Origin: Lachnospiraceae bacterium UBA3310
Lineage (GTDB): Bacteria; Bacillota; Clostridia; Lachnospirales; Lachnospiraceae
Length of the DNA stretch: 64,000 nucleotides
Direction of reading: 5' to 3'
Assembly: GCA_002361355.1 (NCBI GenBank)
Contig: DESQ01000049.1
Span: 1 to 64,000 of the forward strand
This document shows, one piece after another, positions 1 through 9,409 of this stretch. A program made the position numbers and the translations under genes. Numbering within the stretch: the first letter of the stretch is position 1; each line of letters begins with the position of its first letter. The notes beneath the pieces were generated by a model, which saw only the letters and a list, made by a program, of their open reading frames with translations, did not search any database and was not told the DNA's origin.

Positions 1-35
1 ATAAATTTCCGTGCCCTACGACAAAGTTTTCTCAA

Positions 36-2660
36 TTACTCACCTAAGGTGATCGCTGCCTGTGCCGCCGCGAGCCTTGCAATCGGCACCCTGAACGGTG
101 AGCAGGACACATAGGTCAGTCCCACCTTATGGCAGAACTCCACGGACGAGGGATCGCCGCCGTGCTCGCCGCAGATACCCAGCTTGATATCAGGTCTGGT
201 CGCACGTCCCTTCTCTGCCGCCATCTGTACCAACTGGCCCACACCGTTTTGATCCAGCCTTGCAAAAGGATCGGACTCGTAAATCTTATTCTTATAATAA
301 TCTCCTAAGAACTTGCCCGCATCGTCACGGGAGAAGCCGAAGGTCATCTGTGTCAGGTCGTTCGTGCCGAAGGAGAAGAACTCCGCCTCCTCGGCGATCT
401 CGTTTGCAAGAAGCGCTGCACGGGGAATCTCGATCATCGTACCAATATGGTACTTGATGTCGGAATTTTTCTCTTTCTTAACGGCTTCCGCCACTTCCAC
501 AACCACATCCTTGACAAACTTAAGTTCCTTCTTCTCACCTACCAGCGGAATCATGATCTCAGGCTCGATATCAAAGCCCTTCTCATTCTTCACCTCAATG
601 GCTGCCTCCATGACGGCTCTTGTCTGCATCCTTGCAATCTCAGGATACGTCACTGCCAGACGGCACCCGCGGTGACCCATCATGGGGTTAAATTCATGGA
701 GAGAATCGCAGATCTCCTGCACTTCCTCAGCAGTCATCATCATCTCCACCGCCAGATCGTCGATATCGCCCTGCTCCGTGGGCACAAACTCATGAAGCGG
801 GGGATCCAGGAATCGGATGGTTACCGGTCTGCCCTCCATCACCTCGTACAATGCCTTAAAGTCGCCTTTCTGATAAGGAATCAGGGCATTCAGCGCTTTT
901 TCTCTCTGCTCCGCAGTTCTCGCCAGAATCATCTGACGGATCTTGGGGATCCTGTCGGGATCAAAGAACATATGCTCCGTTCTGCAAAGCCCGATGCCTT
1001 CCGCACCGTACTTCACGGCATTTGCCGCATCCGCAGGGGTATCTGCGTTGGTGCGCACTTTCAGTTTACGGTACTTGTCCGCCCACTCCATGATCCGTCC
1101 GAAGTTGCCGCTGACGGAAGCCTCCACCGTCCGGATATCGCCTTTATAAATTTTACCGGTGGAGCCGTCCAGGGAAATATAATCGCCCTCATGGAACACC
1201 TCTCCGCCAAGCTGGAACACTTTATCCTCTTCATTGATAGCAATATCGCCACAGCCGGATACGCATGCCGTACCCATACCGCGGGCAACCACCGCCGCGT
1301 GGGAAGTCATGCCGCCCCTCACGGTGAGAATACCTTCCGCCGCGTGCATACCCTCGATATCCTCCGGGGAGGTTTCCAGACGTACAAGCACAACTCTCTC
1401 ACCCTTCTCATGGGCTGCCTTGGCCTCGTCGGCCGTGAAATACACTTTACCTGCCGCAGCGCCGGGAGATGCGGGAAGCGCCTGTCCGATCACCTGTCCC
1501 GCCTTCAGCGCATCGGGATCGAAGGTGGGGTGAAGGAGCTGATCCAGAGACTTCGCCTCGATTCGAAGCACCGCCTCCTCAGGCGTAATCTTTCCTTCAT
1601 CAACCAGATCACAGGCAATCTGCAAAGCCGCAGGCGCGGTACGCTTGCCGTTTCTGGTCTGTAAGAAGAAGAGCTTGCCCTCCTCGATGGTGAACTCCAT
1701 ATCCTGCATGTCGCGGTAATGGTCTTCCAGACGATTTGCAATCTCCATAAACTGTTTATAGCACTCAGGCAAATCCTGCTCCAGTCTGGTGATAGGCTGG
1801 GGTGTACGGATACCTGCCACCACATCCTCGCCCTGCGCGTTGATCAGGTACTCGCCGTAGATACCTTTCGCACCGTTGGACGGATTTCTGGTGAACGCCA
1901 CGCCTGTTCCGGAAGTGTCTCCCATGTTTCCAAACACCATCGCCTGCACATTCACCGCAGTGCCCCAGTCGCCGGGAATATCGTTCATACGTCTGTATAC
2001 GATGGCTCTCTCATTATCCCAGGAACGGAACACGGCTTTCACCGCCTCCATAAGCTGTACCTTAGGATCCTGCGGGAACTCCTCGCCCTTATTTTCCTTA
2101 TAGATATTTTTAAATCGGACAATAATTTCCTTCATGTCGTCCGCCGTCAGATCGGTATCGTACTTCACACCTTTAGACTCTTTGATCTCATCCAGAATCC
2201 TCTCGAAGAAGGACTTCGGGATCTCCATAACCACATCGGAGAACATCTGAATGAATCGGCGGTAAGAATCATAAGCAAACCGGGGATTTCCGGTCTTCTT
2301 TGCAAAGCCCTCCACGGCCGCATCCGTCAGACCCAGATTCAGAATGGTATCCATCATACCCGGCATGGAAGCTCTTGCTCCGGAACGCACCGACACAAGA
2401 AGCGGGTTCTCGGTGTCGCCAAACTTCTTGCCCTGCTTCCCCTCAAGGCCTGCAAGCGCCGTAAAAATCTGCTCTTTGATCTCGTCCGAGATCTGTCTGC
2501 CGTTATTGTAGTAATCCGTGCAGGCCTCCGTCGTCACGGTAAAGCCCTGCGGAATCGGCAGTCCCAAATTCGTCATCTCCGCCAGATTTGCTCCCTTTCC
2601 TCCGAGGAGATTACGCATGTCCGCGTTACCCTCCTCAAACAAATACACCCATTTCGCCAT
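36..2660 (-). CDS. ppdK: Pyruvate, phosphate dikinase
   Basis: Interconverts pyruvate + ATP + Pi and phosphoenolpyruvate + AMP + PPi in the cytoplasm; in clostridia it usually serves glycolysis/gluconeogenesis. The 874-residue product has the full three-domain layout: N-terminal ATP-grasp domain (GGKGANLAEM near residue 22), central swivelling domain with the phosphohistidine motif GGMTSHAAVVARGMG near residue 455, and C-terminal PEP-binding TIM barrel (GICGEHGGDPSS near 830). I chose the ATG at 2660 (MAKWVY), which matches the family start and has GGAGG upstream; an in-frame ATG 18 bases earlier has a poor site. It is monocistronic, with an extended -10 upstream. Identification is very secure. 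Confidence 0.97.
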   Translation of the reverse strand: MAKWVYLFEEGNADMRNLLGGKGANLAEMTNLGLPIPQGFTVTTEACTDYYNNGRQISDEIKEQIFTALAGLEGKQGKKFGDTENPLLVSVRSGARASMPGMMDTILNLGLTDAAVEGFAKKTGNPRFAYDSYRRFIQMFSDVVMEIPKSFFERILDEIKESKGVKYDTDLTADDMKEIIVRFKNIYKENKGEEFPQDPKVQLMEAVKAVFRSWDNERAIVYRRMNDIPGDWGTAVNVQAMVFGNMGDTSGTGVAFTRNPSNGAKGIYGEYLINAQGEDVVAGIRTPQPITRLEQDLPECYKQFMEIANRLEDHYRDMQDMEFTIEEGKLFFLQTRNGKRTAPAALQIACDLVDEGKITPEEAVLRIEAKSLDQLLHPTFDPDALKAGQVIGQALPASPGAAAGKVYFTADEAKAAHEKGERVVLVRLETSPEDIEGMHAAEGILTVRGGMTSHAAVVARGMGTACVSGCGDIAINEEDKVFQLGGEVFHEGDYISLDGSTGKIYKGDIRTVEASVSGNFGRIMEWADKYRKLKVRTNADTPADAANAVKYGAEGIGLCRTEHMFFDPDRIPKIRQMILARTAEQREKALNALIPYQKGDFKALYEVMEGRPVTIRFLDPPLHEFVPTEQGDIDDLAVEMMMTAEEVQEICDSLHEFNPMMGHRGCRLAVTYPEIARMQTRAVMEAAIEVKNEKGFDIEPEIMIPLVGEKKELKFVKDVVVEVAEAVKKEKNSDIKYHIGTMIEIPRAALLANEIAEEAEFFSFGTNDLTQMTFGFSRDDAGKFLGDYYKNKIYESDPFARLDQNGVGQLVQMAAEKGRATRPDIKLGICGEHGGDPSSVEFCHKVGLTYVSCSPFRVPIARLAAAQAAITLGE

Positions 2661-2709
2661 GTTTTTGCTATCCTCCATTCCCGATATAAAATTGTGACTC
2701 TAAACTAGC

Positions 2710-2740
2710 ATATATTTTACCATATTTTTGAAATTTTTAC
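2710..2740 (-). promoter_or_regulatory. Putative ppdK promoter (extended -10)
   Basis: On the minus strand TGGTAAAAT reads as an extended -10 about 55 bases upstream of the ppdK start, in a very AT-rich stretch. No good -35 is seen. Confidence 0.4.
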
Positions 2741-2761
2741 ACTGTTTTTTTAAATTATTCA

Positions 2762-2795
2762 CAAAAAGAAAGACAAATATCCTGAGATATTTGTC
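2762..2795 (-). terminator. Rho-independent terminator of glpQ-like gene
   Basis: Perfect 9-bp stem GACAAATAT/ATATTTGTC with a 6-base loop. On the minus strand it is followed by a T-rich tract, 16 bases after the phosphodiesterase stop codon. Confidence 0.8.
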
Positions 2796-2811
2796 GATTT
2801 AGAGCATAACA

Positions 2812-3654
2812 TCAAACCTGTTTGATTTTGGCCGGAAGAAAACTGTCAAAAATGAACACATCGTACTCTCCCTTTAGCGCCTCCAGATCCTGCTGGCTGC
2901 GGATCGTCCACGCCGCGGCGGGATGTCGGTAAAGCCTCCTGCATATCCTTCTGCCGGGCTCCTCGCTGAATTTATGGTTGTAGGCGATAAAATCCGGCTT
3001 CGTCAGGAAATTAAACAAAAGATGGGTCATCAAAAAATAGAGAATATTCCAGTATTCTCCCTCCCTGCGGAAATTGGAGGATAGCTGCCCCCTCACCACG
3101 TCCCTGTGATTCCTGCGAAACCACCAGAGCACCATGGGATTAAAGGATTCAATGCAGTAAGCCCCCTTGTAAGCGCGAAGCATCCTGTCTATGACTCTGC
3201 AACAGGACACATCGGCGGTCTCCGCCTTAATTTCCACGATCAGCGGCACTTTGCCGTCCACCATCTCAAGAAGTTCTGAAAGTTTCGGAATCCGCTCATC
3301 ACTGTCACAGAGTTTGTATTTCTGTAGTTCGTCGTAAGTACAGCCTGTAATCTTTCCCTCCGCTTTACAGATTCTGTCAAGTTTAAAATCATGAAAGATA
3401 ACCGGTACGCCATCCTTCGTCACCTGTACGTCCAGCTCCATGCCAAGTCCTTCCTCCACCGCTTTTCTGAAAGCCGCCATGGAGTTTTCCGGCGCGTCCG
3501 ACGCGTTGTCATGAAGCCCTCTGTGGGCAAAATACACTTTCTTGAAAAGCCCGGTATCCGGCCGGTTAAACATGCGCGGCATAATCGCCAGCATATACAG
3601 AACAGCGAGCACCGCAATACAGATCAAGGTAATTTTTAACACCGTCAAAATCAT
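2812..3654 (-). CDS. Membrane-anchored glycerophosphodiester phosphodiesterase
   Basis: Predicted to hydrolyse glycerophosphodiesters to glycerol-3-phosphate and an alcohol at the outer face of the membrane. Of 280 residues, the first 25 form one hydrophobic helix (signal anchor) and the rest is a GDPD TIM barrel. Visible catalytic motifs are FAHRGLHDN with PENS (about 42-58), MELDVQVTKDG (about 72) and the HD pair in VIFHDFKLD (about 88). AAAGGGG precedes the ATG. It has its own promoter (3707-3735) and terminator, so it is probably independent of the ABC operon upstream. The exact substrate is not evident. Confidence 0.88.
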   Translation of the reverse strand: MILTVLKITLICIAVLAVLYMLAIMPRMFNRPDTGLFKKVYFAHRGLHDNASDAPENSMAAFRKAVEEGLGMELDVQVTKDGVPVIFHDFKLDRICKAEGKITGCTYDELQKYKLCDSDERIPKLSELLEMVDGKVPLIVEIKAETADVSCCRVIDRMLRAYKGAYCIESFNPMVLWWFRRNHRDVVRGQLSSNFRREGEYWNILYFLMTHLLFNFLTKPDFIAYNHKFSEEPGRRICRRLYRHPAAAWTIRSQQDLEALKGEYDVFIFDSFLPAKIKQV

Positions 3655-3706
3655 CGGTTTTCCCCTTTGCTACAGTTAGTTAAAGCAAATCTCCAATGTC
3701 ACTGCT

Positions 3707-3735
3707 ATTGTACATCCCTGCCGTACGTTTTTCAA
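3707..3735 (-). promoter_or_regulatory. Promoter of the phosphodiesterase gene
   Basis: Minus strand: TTGAAA (3730-3735), 17 bases, TACAAT (3707-3712). This is a near-consensus sigma-A promoter about 53 bases upstream of the start codon. Confidence 0.75.
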
Positions 3736-3755
3736 CCTTCTATTTCTTAAATATG

Positions 3756-5168
3756 TCATAAGAACCCGGAGGGTTCCGCCAGCCTGACCACATCCCCCTT
3801 TTTTATCTCCTTGTCCGCCGACTGGATAATCTGGCTCTCCGTCGTAATCGCCCCTTCCACCGCCGCAAACTTCTCATTTTTGTCTACAATGCTGACGTTG
3901 ATTTCCTCCACATAGTACTCCGTACCCAGAATACCTTCCCGCTCGCCCACCACATACACGTAATTAGTGCCTCCCGAATTTTCATGCAGAGCCAGAAGAG
4001 GAATACAGCCAGGCTGTTTCTCCCCGGCTTTTACGCAGGAGATGGTACCCGACTGACCGGGTGTGCCCGTCTCCTCAGGAAGACGTATGATTGCAGTAAA
4101 ACTGCCCGGCGCGTTCTCATTCTCCGTCAGATAATCCACGGTTGCAGCAAACTCGTTCCTGTCTCCCAGCTTTAACTTCACCTCGTCATTTAGGTTTACA
4201 TAAGTTTTATCTTCCTTTGTCAGCGTGGCACGGAACTGACAGGGCACTTCATTGTCAGCCATCAGAAAAGACGCTGTGTCGGGTACTCTGCCGCCCGCCT
4301 GCACATAGACATCTGTCACCATACCGCTTAAGGGAGCCGTGATCTTTCCCTCCCCGTTCAGAATCTCCTGATAGGCCGCCAGTTTCTCCTGTATGCCAGC
4401 CACCTCCGCCCGGTAGACGGCAAGCGTGGCATCCTCATCCTCCTCGGACACAGTGTCCTCCACCTTCCGCCCGGCATCCTTTATGATATTGTCCCTGTTC
4501 CACTTCGCGTCCGCCTCCGCGTAAGCCGCCGCCTGCAGTTCCTGTTTCAGCCGTTCTTCCTCCTGCTCCCTGGCTTTCCGCTCCGCCTCCATCTCCTCCT
4601 CCGTCTTTCTCTCCCCGTCTTCCTTCTCCCAGTCATTTTCATGCGCCCGGTTCTCCGCCTGCAGTTCGTCCAGTGCCTCCTCGGCCTGCGCCACGCCCTC
4701 TGCCGCCCTGCCCACAAGGGTGTCCTGATATCTGGCAAGGGCATCATAGTCCTCTCTGGCTCTTGCCTCATCCAAAGCCTTTTTTTCCTGCGCGAGTTCT
4801 CTGTTATGCAAAATCGCGTCAATCTGTAACTGTGTTTTCTGACAGGCCAGCTCCTGATCCGCCATAATCTCCTTCATGTCCTCCAGATCCACCGTGAAGA
4901 GAAGATCCCCCTCTTCCACTCTGTCACCGGCCTGCACAGAAACCTCCTGCACGCGGATCCCACCAAGAACCGTCACCGGCAGTTTGGCTCCTGCCTCCAC
5001 AATGCCCTCGGCCTCCACCCTATGCTCGATATATTTGGATTCCATCGCGCAGGTAGTCACTAACGGCAGTCTGGATGCATACACACTCTTGGAAATCAAA
5101 GTGCACAGCCACATGAAAATCAGAAAAAAAATGAGTCCGGCGCCGATTTTCTTCTTGCTTTTGAACAT
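3756..5168 (-). CDS. HlyD/MFP-family membrane fusion (efflux adaptor-like) protein
   Basis: A 470-residue envelope protein of the membrane-fusion (periplasmic adaptor-like) family. In order it has one N-terminal membrane helix (about 8-28); a first half of the biotinyl-lipoyl-like domain (GGIRVQEVSVQAGDRVEEG, about 68-86); a long charged alpha-helical hairpin rich in E/K/Q/A (about 95-265); the second lipoyl half (APLSGMVTDVYVQAGG); and a beta-barrel/membrane-proximal region. The start at 5168 has AAGGAG 9 bases upstream; an ATG 21 bases earlier directly abuts the preceding stop. It is the last gene of an operon with MalF/MalG-type permeases, an unusual partner, because adaptors normally sit beside MacB- or RND-type exporters. 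No such exporter is in the window. Its role is unknown. Confidence 0.82.
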   Translation of the reverse strand: MFKSKKKIGAGLIFFLIFMWLCTLISKSVYASRLPLVTTCAMESKYIEHRVEAEGIVEAGAKLPVTVLGGIRVQEVSVQAGDRVEEGDLLFTVDLEDMKEIMADQELACQKTQLQIDAILHNRELAQEKKALDEARAREDYDALARYQDTLVGRAAEGVAQAEEALDELQAENRAHENDWEKEDGERKTEEEMEAERKAREQEEERLKQELQAAAYAEADAKWNRDNIIKDAGRKVEDTVSEEDEDATLAVYRAEVAGIQEKLAAYQEILNGEGKITAPLSGMVTDVYVQAGGRVPDTASFLMADNEVPCQFRATLTKEDKTYVNLNDEVKLKLGDRNEFAATVDYLTENENAPGSFTAIIRLPEETGTPGQSGTISCVKAGEKQPGCIPLLALHENSGGTNYVYVVGEREGILGTEYYVEEINVSIVDKNEKFAAVEGAITTESQIIQSADKEIKKGDVVRLAEPSGFL

Positions 5169-5189
5169 GATCTGTTTCTCCTTATCCAT

Positions 5190-6062
5190 TCATTCTTTTA
5201 ATCCCGAATAAATAATCCCCTGTTCCAGATAGTCCTGGCCCAGCACAAACACAAAGGCGGCCGGAATCAGGGTGATAAACGACGCGCACAGCGCAAATCC
5301 CGCCTGTGTCCACGAAATCTCCGGCAGATACAAAGACAGGGGCCACAGCGCCTTATCTTCCAGAAATGCCAAGGGCTGTTCCATCAGATTCCAGTATTCC
5401 AAAAACCCTAACACAATGGCAGACAATAATCCACTTTTTCCCAGTGGCAGACCGATTTTTATAAAAATCAGAAGTTCTCCCGCCCCGTCAATGCGTGCCG
5501 CCTCCAAGAGCTGTACGGGGATTGCCCGGAATCCGCCATAAGATAAAAAGATCGGGAAAGTAGAGAACACTGCCGGCAGTATGATTGCCCCGTGGGTATT
5601 TAACAGCGAAAGCCGATCCAGCACCAGATAGCTTGACAGCATGGTCACCTGAAAGGGCAGAAGCATCAGCACCACATAGAGGGCAAAGAGCGTCCGGCTG
5701 CCCCGCACCCGGTAAGCCGCAAAGGCCCAGGCCGCCGGCACGCCCACCAAAAGCTGCCCTGCCAGAATACAGGCCACCAGCTTCATAGAATTCCAGAACA
5801 GCACAAAGAAGGAGGGCGTCATAAACAACAGCCTTCCGTAATGCTCGAAAGTGGGATAATCCGGCATCAGCTTCCACCGGATAAACCCCTCTCCCCCGCC
5901 AAACACCGGCCCCAGATACTGCCCCAGTTCCATGCTGTCCATCACCGATCCCGTCAGAATCAAAACCACCGGAAAAAAGATCAGGAGCGCCGGCAGAAGA
6001 AGGAGCGCCGCCGTTATGTACTTTTTGACCTGCCGTATCATTGTGCTTTTCCCTGCGGCCAT
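5190..6062 (-). CDS. Carbohydrate-type ABC transporter permease, MalG-like
   Basis: Inner-membrane subunit of a CUT1-type importer. It shows six hydrophobic segments and the cytoplasmic EAA loop LLEAARIDGAGELLIFIKI, which docks the ATPase. The start is uncertain: ATGs at 6062 (AAAGGGA upstream) and 6041 (AGGGA upstream) both have good sites, while 6098 is in frame but weak. The stop lies 21 bases before the chosen start of the HlyD-like gene. The MalF-like partner is directly upstream. No ATPase is encoded nearby, so a shared MsmX-type ATPase encoded elsewhere is likely (inference). The substrate cannot be told from sequence. Confidence 0.88.
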   Translation of the reverse strand: MAAGKSTMIRQVKKYITAALLLLPALLIFFPVVLILTGSVMDSMELGQYLGPVFGGGEGFIRWKLMPDYPTFEHYGRLLFMTPSFFVLFWNSMKLVACILAGQLLVGVPAAWAFAAYRVRGSRTLFALYVVLMLLPFQVTMLSSYLVLDRLSLLNTHGAIILPAVFSTFPIFLSYGGFRAIPVQLLEAARIDGAGELLIFIKIGLPLGKSGLLSAIVLGFLEYWNLMEQPLAFLEDKALWPLSLYLPEISWTQAGFALCASFITLIPAAFVFVLGQDYLEQGIIYSGLKE

Positions 6063-6110
6063 GCAACCATCCCTTTCCGTCTCCGCCGCTTGTTTCATTT
6101 ACCACAGACA

Positions 6111-7001
6111 TCATTCTTCTTTATCCCACAGCCTCTGCAAAAACAGAATCGCCACAAGCAAAACCACGCCCACACATACCGCGGCAGCCGCCATCTTGTC
6201 AAACTCCATGTTCACAAACCAGTTGTTGAACAGATGCTGTAAGAGATAAATATCTTCCTGCGGATAAGCCCCCGCCACCAGATAAGCCTCCCTGTAAATT
6301 TTAAAGGAGTTTAGGAAGGACAGAATCACAATCGTGTAAAAGCTCCCCTTCAGATTCGGCAGGATAATATGGCGGATGCATTTCCACCGCCCTGCCCCAT
6401 CCACCTTCGCGGCCTCTATGTACTCGTTCGGGATCGACAGGATACCCGCCAGCCAGAGCACCACCGTGTACCCCGTATTCTTCCACAGATAACTCGCCAC
6501 CAGCACCCAGAAGGAAGCGCCCGTGGACAGATAATCCACCGCGACCGTTCCCCGCAGACCCGTGATCTCCCCCAGCCTTGTCAGCGCCAGATTAAAAAAG
6601 CCCTGCCTGTAAAAGACCATTTTCCAGACCAGCACAATGGTGGCCGTGGGCATGGCCAAGGGAAACAGGTAAACCGACTTAACCAGCCCCGCGTTTTTAA
6701 AACCGCTTAAGGGAAAGGCAATCAAAAGCCCCACAAGCACCAGCAGCGGAATACAGACAAAAGTAAAGCGCAGCGTGTTTCCCACCGCCAGCAGAAAAGC
6801 CTGATTATGAAAGATCACACTGTAGTTTTTCAAGCCCGTAAACTCCCCCGTAACCGCCGTCTGCACGGAGCGCTTCATCACGTCCAGAAAGGGCAGCAGC
6901 ACAAACAGCGTTACCCCGCACAGACTCGGCAGGAGAAACAGCAGGAAAGGAAGTCTGTTTTTACTCCGCCATGATAATTGCACTCTTCTCCCGTATCGCA
7001 T
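6111..7001 (-). CDS. Carbohydrate-type ABC transporter permease, MalF-like
   Basis: A 296-residue permease with six predicted membrane segments and the EAA motif YIEAAKVDGAGRWKCIRHI near residue 190. It pairs with the following MalG-like gene to form the heterodimeric channel of a CUT1-type importer. Its ATG at 7001 has AGGAGG seven bases upstream and lies inside the end of the preceding solute-binding gene, overlapping it by 41 bases. This indicates tight translational coupling. Substrate unknown. Confidence 0.9.
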   Translation of the reverse strand: MRYGRRVQLSWRSKNRLPFLLFLLPSLCGVTLFVLLPFLDVMKRSVQTAVTGEFTGLKNYSVIFHNQAFLLAVGNTLRFTFVCIPLLVLVGLLIAFPLSGFKNAGLVKSVYLFPLAMPTATIVLVWKMVFYRQGFFNLALTRLGEITGLRGTVAVDYLSTGASFWVLVASYLWKNTGYTVVLWLAGILSIPNEYIEAAKVDGAGRWKCIRHIILPNLKGSFYTIVILSFLNSFKIYREAYLVAGAYPQEDIYLLQHLFNNWFVNMEFDKMAAAAVCVGVVLLVAILFLQRLWDKEE

Positions 7002-9348
7002 TCACTGCCTCCTCCAGGCTGCACAGACCGTCCAGATAGACCTCTGCGGCGTCGCGGACCGCATCCTCTAAAGCCGCCTTTTCCAGATAGGGCGTGTACA
7101 GCGATTGCAGCGTATCGCTAAACTCCGCAGTCTCCTGTTCTGTGGGCACATACAAATCCACAATTAAAACCTTGATTTCCCCGTCCTCATCAGTGCTATA
7201 TCCATAATTGCCATAGATTTCGCCGGGCTTGCGCAGACTCTCGGGCACCCGTCCACCCAGACTCTCCATATAAATTTGTAGTCCCTCCTCATTGACCGGG
7301 AAACCGATCGGATAAATCATGCTCTGCATCTCTGTTGAAAGAATCGACTGCATAAAGTCTCCTGCAAGGTCAGACTTTTGGGACGCAGCGTTGATTCCCA
7401 TCAATGTCACAGGTGTAAAGGCGTCCGCCGCACTGCCGGGAATCTGTGCCATCTGGCTGCCCACCCCGCTTTTCTGCCGTTTTACTGACTGTAAAAGACC
7501 ATAATTATAGCCGTTGGTCAGCGCGCCCATGCTCACCAGCACATTGCCTCCCACGATCTGGGTCGCGCCGCCGCCAAGATCATTGTAGGCCGAAACCTTG
7601 TCACTACTGTTGATCCCCTGCTCCCGATAGCCTTTATATTTCATCAGCACCTCATTGGACAGTCCCTCCATGCAGGCGTCGTAAATGCGCTTCATCTGGG
7701 TCAGGTCATCGGCAATTCTCTCCACGTCAGGCTCTCCCGCATCCGTGACCCAGTTTGGCGCAGACACCGGGAAAAGCGCGTCAAACAGCATATCCTTGCT
7801 GTACAGCTCCATAAGCTCCTCACCGGGATGCTCCTCCCGCAGCTTCTCAAACATATCCGCCAGCGTGGAAAGATCCGACACATCCGTCATATTTTTCTGG
7901 TCCGTGTAATACATCTGCAAGGTAAATGCCGCCGGTATCATGGAAATGCTCCCGTCATCCGTAAAACTCTCTTTGATATTCGGCAGAAGCTTTTCCTGCG
8001 TTTCCAACTCTGACAGGTAGGGACTGATGTCCAAAAGCACGCCCTTCTCTCTGTAGGAATCTACCGGCAGACCGTCCAGAACCAGGAAGTCGGGCCCCTT
8101 GCCCGCCATAATCTCCGTATTTAACTTCTTGATCGCATCCTCCTTCGTGGCGCCACCCTCCTCGGAAAGTCCCACCCGGTATTCCACATAGACGTCGGGA
8201 TTTGCTTCCTGATAGCGCGTGATCGCCTGCCTGAGTATGTCGTTTTCCGTCAGGCTGTAGGCGGAGAGCGTCTGGGAAGGCGTGGATGGCATATTCGGGT
8301 CGTAGGTAAAGGAAGAAAGTTTTCCCTCGGAAAAAGCTGCCAGAAAGCCGTCGTCCGCCGTCCGCATCATGACAGACAACGACTTGCTGGGATCGCTTAA
8401 GCTGCAAAGTCCGCCGTTGATCACCTGCTCCATCACGGCGCCGCCGATCACATGGCGGTGCAGCCCCTTCGTCCCCGCCAGATAGATCCCGCCATCCTCC
8501 GCGGGAAAAATAGTGTAAGTGGAAGTAACGACACCGTTGTCCTGCTGATAGTTCTTCGCCACAAAATCCGAGAGCACGTCGTCCTCAAGTTCCTCCCCCG
8601 TGTCCAGATCATACAGAAAAACCCCGTCCGCTTCATTCTTTACCGCCAGATAATGCTCCCAGACGCAAAAAATGTCAGGCATAATATCGATCTGCATCAA
8701 AAGACAGCTCTCTCCCGTCTCCTGGTCAATCTCGTATACCTTCCCATCCCCCATTGATAAAAAGAGCCGTTCCCCATCCTCCGAAAAGCACAAACTGGAA
8801 AGCGATATGGTCTTCCAGACAGACACAGGGAACCGTCTCATCTCCCCCTCTGGAGAAATCATACACAATTCTACCGCCTCTGTTTCTCCTTCTTCCGTCG
8901 TTTCCGGACTCTCCTTCTCTTCGTCCAGACCCAGACTCTGTCTCAACGACTGATAATCCTGACAAAGAAGCGCTACCGTCCCGTCGGGCGCGCCCTTCAA
9001 ATCGCTCACCACGAACGTCGTCACCAGATCCTGCCACCCCGGCAGGATGTCCGCCTCCCAGGTCTTGCCGCCGTCCGTGGAAACATACCGTCCCTCCGAC
9101 CCGTTTTCCAGAAGCTCCAGACGACCGTCCGACAGCATGACCAGATCCGTCACCTCTGCGATGTCCAGAGTTTGAGAGGATTCCATATACCGGCCCATGG
9201 CCGTGTCGCCGCTTTCCACCCCGTTTACACCGTCCGTTTCCCTGTTCTGTCCGTTCCCGTCTGCCCCGGCAGAGCCGCCGCATCCCATCAGGGATACGGC
9301 CATCACGCCTGCAAGACATACCGCCAGCCATTTACTTGATCTGTTCAT
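6961..9348 (-). CDS. Lipoprotein: Asp-box/propeller-like region fused to an extracellular solute-binding domain (paralogue 1)
   Basis: A 795-residue lipoprotein with signal peptide and lipobox LMGC at about residues 20-23. After a short acidic linker it shows the block AMGRYMES and then about 300 residues of beta-rich sequence carrying an Asp-box, STDGGKTW (about 91-98), typical of sialidase/BNR-type propellers. The C-terminal ~430 residues match family-1 sugar-binding proteins (ITRYQEANPDVYVEY, then KKLNTEIMAGKGPDFLVL). Such fusions are far longer than an ordinary binding protein (about 400-450). It is paralogous along its length to the gene at 9410-11839. GGAGG precedes the ATG. The ligand is unknown; the N-terminal half could bind a second ligand or act as a sensor (inference). 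Confidence 0.85.
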   Translation of the reverse strand: MNRSSKWLAVCLAGVMAVSLMGCGGSAGADGNGQNRETDGVNGVESGDTAMGRYMESSQTLDIAEVTDLVMLSDGRLELLENGSEGRYVSTDGGKTWEADILPGWQDLVTTFVVSDLKGAPDGTVALLCQDYQSLRQSLGLDEEKESPETTEEGETEAVELCMISPEGEMRRFPVSVWKTISLSSLCFSEDGERLFLSMGDGKVYEIDQETGESCLLMQIDIMPDIFCVWEHYLAVKNEADGVFLYDLDTGEELEDDVLSDFVAKNYQQDNGVVTSTYTIFPAEDGGIYLAGTKGLHRHVIGGAVMEQVINGGLCSLSDPSKSLSVMMRTADDGFLAAFSEGKLSSFTYDPNMPSTPSQTLSAYSLTENDILRQAITRYQEANPDVYVEYRVGLSEEGGATKEDAIKKLNTEIMAGKGPDFLVLDGLPVDSYREKGVLLDISPYLSELETQEKLLPNIKESFTDDGSISMIPAAFTLQMYYTDQKNMTDVSDLSTLADMFEKLREEHPGEELMELYSKDMLFDALFPVSAPNWVTDAGEPDVERIADDLTQMKRIYDACMEGLSNEVLMKYKGYREQGINSSDKVSAYNDLGGGATQIVGGNVLVSMGALTNGYNYGLLQSVKRQKSGVGSQMAQIPGSAADAFTPVTLMGINAASQKSDLAGDFMQSILSTEMQSMIYPIGFPVNEEGLQIYMESLGGRVPESLRKPGEIYGNYGYSTDEDGEIKVLIVDLYVPTEQETAEFSDTLQSLYTPYLEKAALEDAVRDAAEVYLDGLCSLEEAVNAIREKSAIIMAE

Positions 9349-9362
9349 GTTTACCTCCGTAC

Positions 9363-9389
9363 AAAACTCTACTATTATAGTATAGTTTT
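9363..9389. promoter_or_regulatory. AT-rich inverted repeat between the two paralogous lipoprotein genes
   Basis: Twelve-base arms AAAACTCTACTA / TAGTATAGTTTT with one mismatch and a 3-base loop lie just upstream of the ribosome site of the 9348 gene. On the minus strand the hairpin ends in TTTT. It could be a weak terminator/attenuator, an mRNA-processing or stabilising hairpin, or an operator; the sequence alone does not decide. Confidence 0.5.
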
Positions 9390-9409
9390 TGACATTTTTC
9401 CTTTAAGTT

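Noticed and set aside
447..1664. 405-codon open frame on the plus strand opposite ppdK
   Set aside because: Lies wholly antisense to a highly conserved enzyme; no ribosome site, His/Arg-rich composition typical of a reverse-frame shadow.
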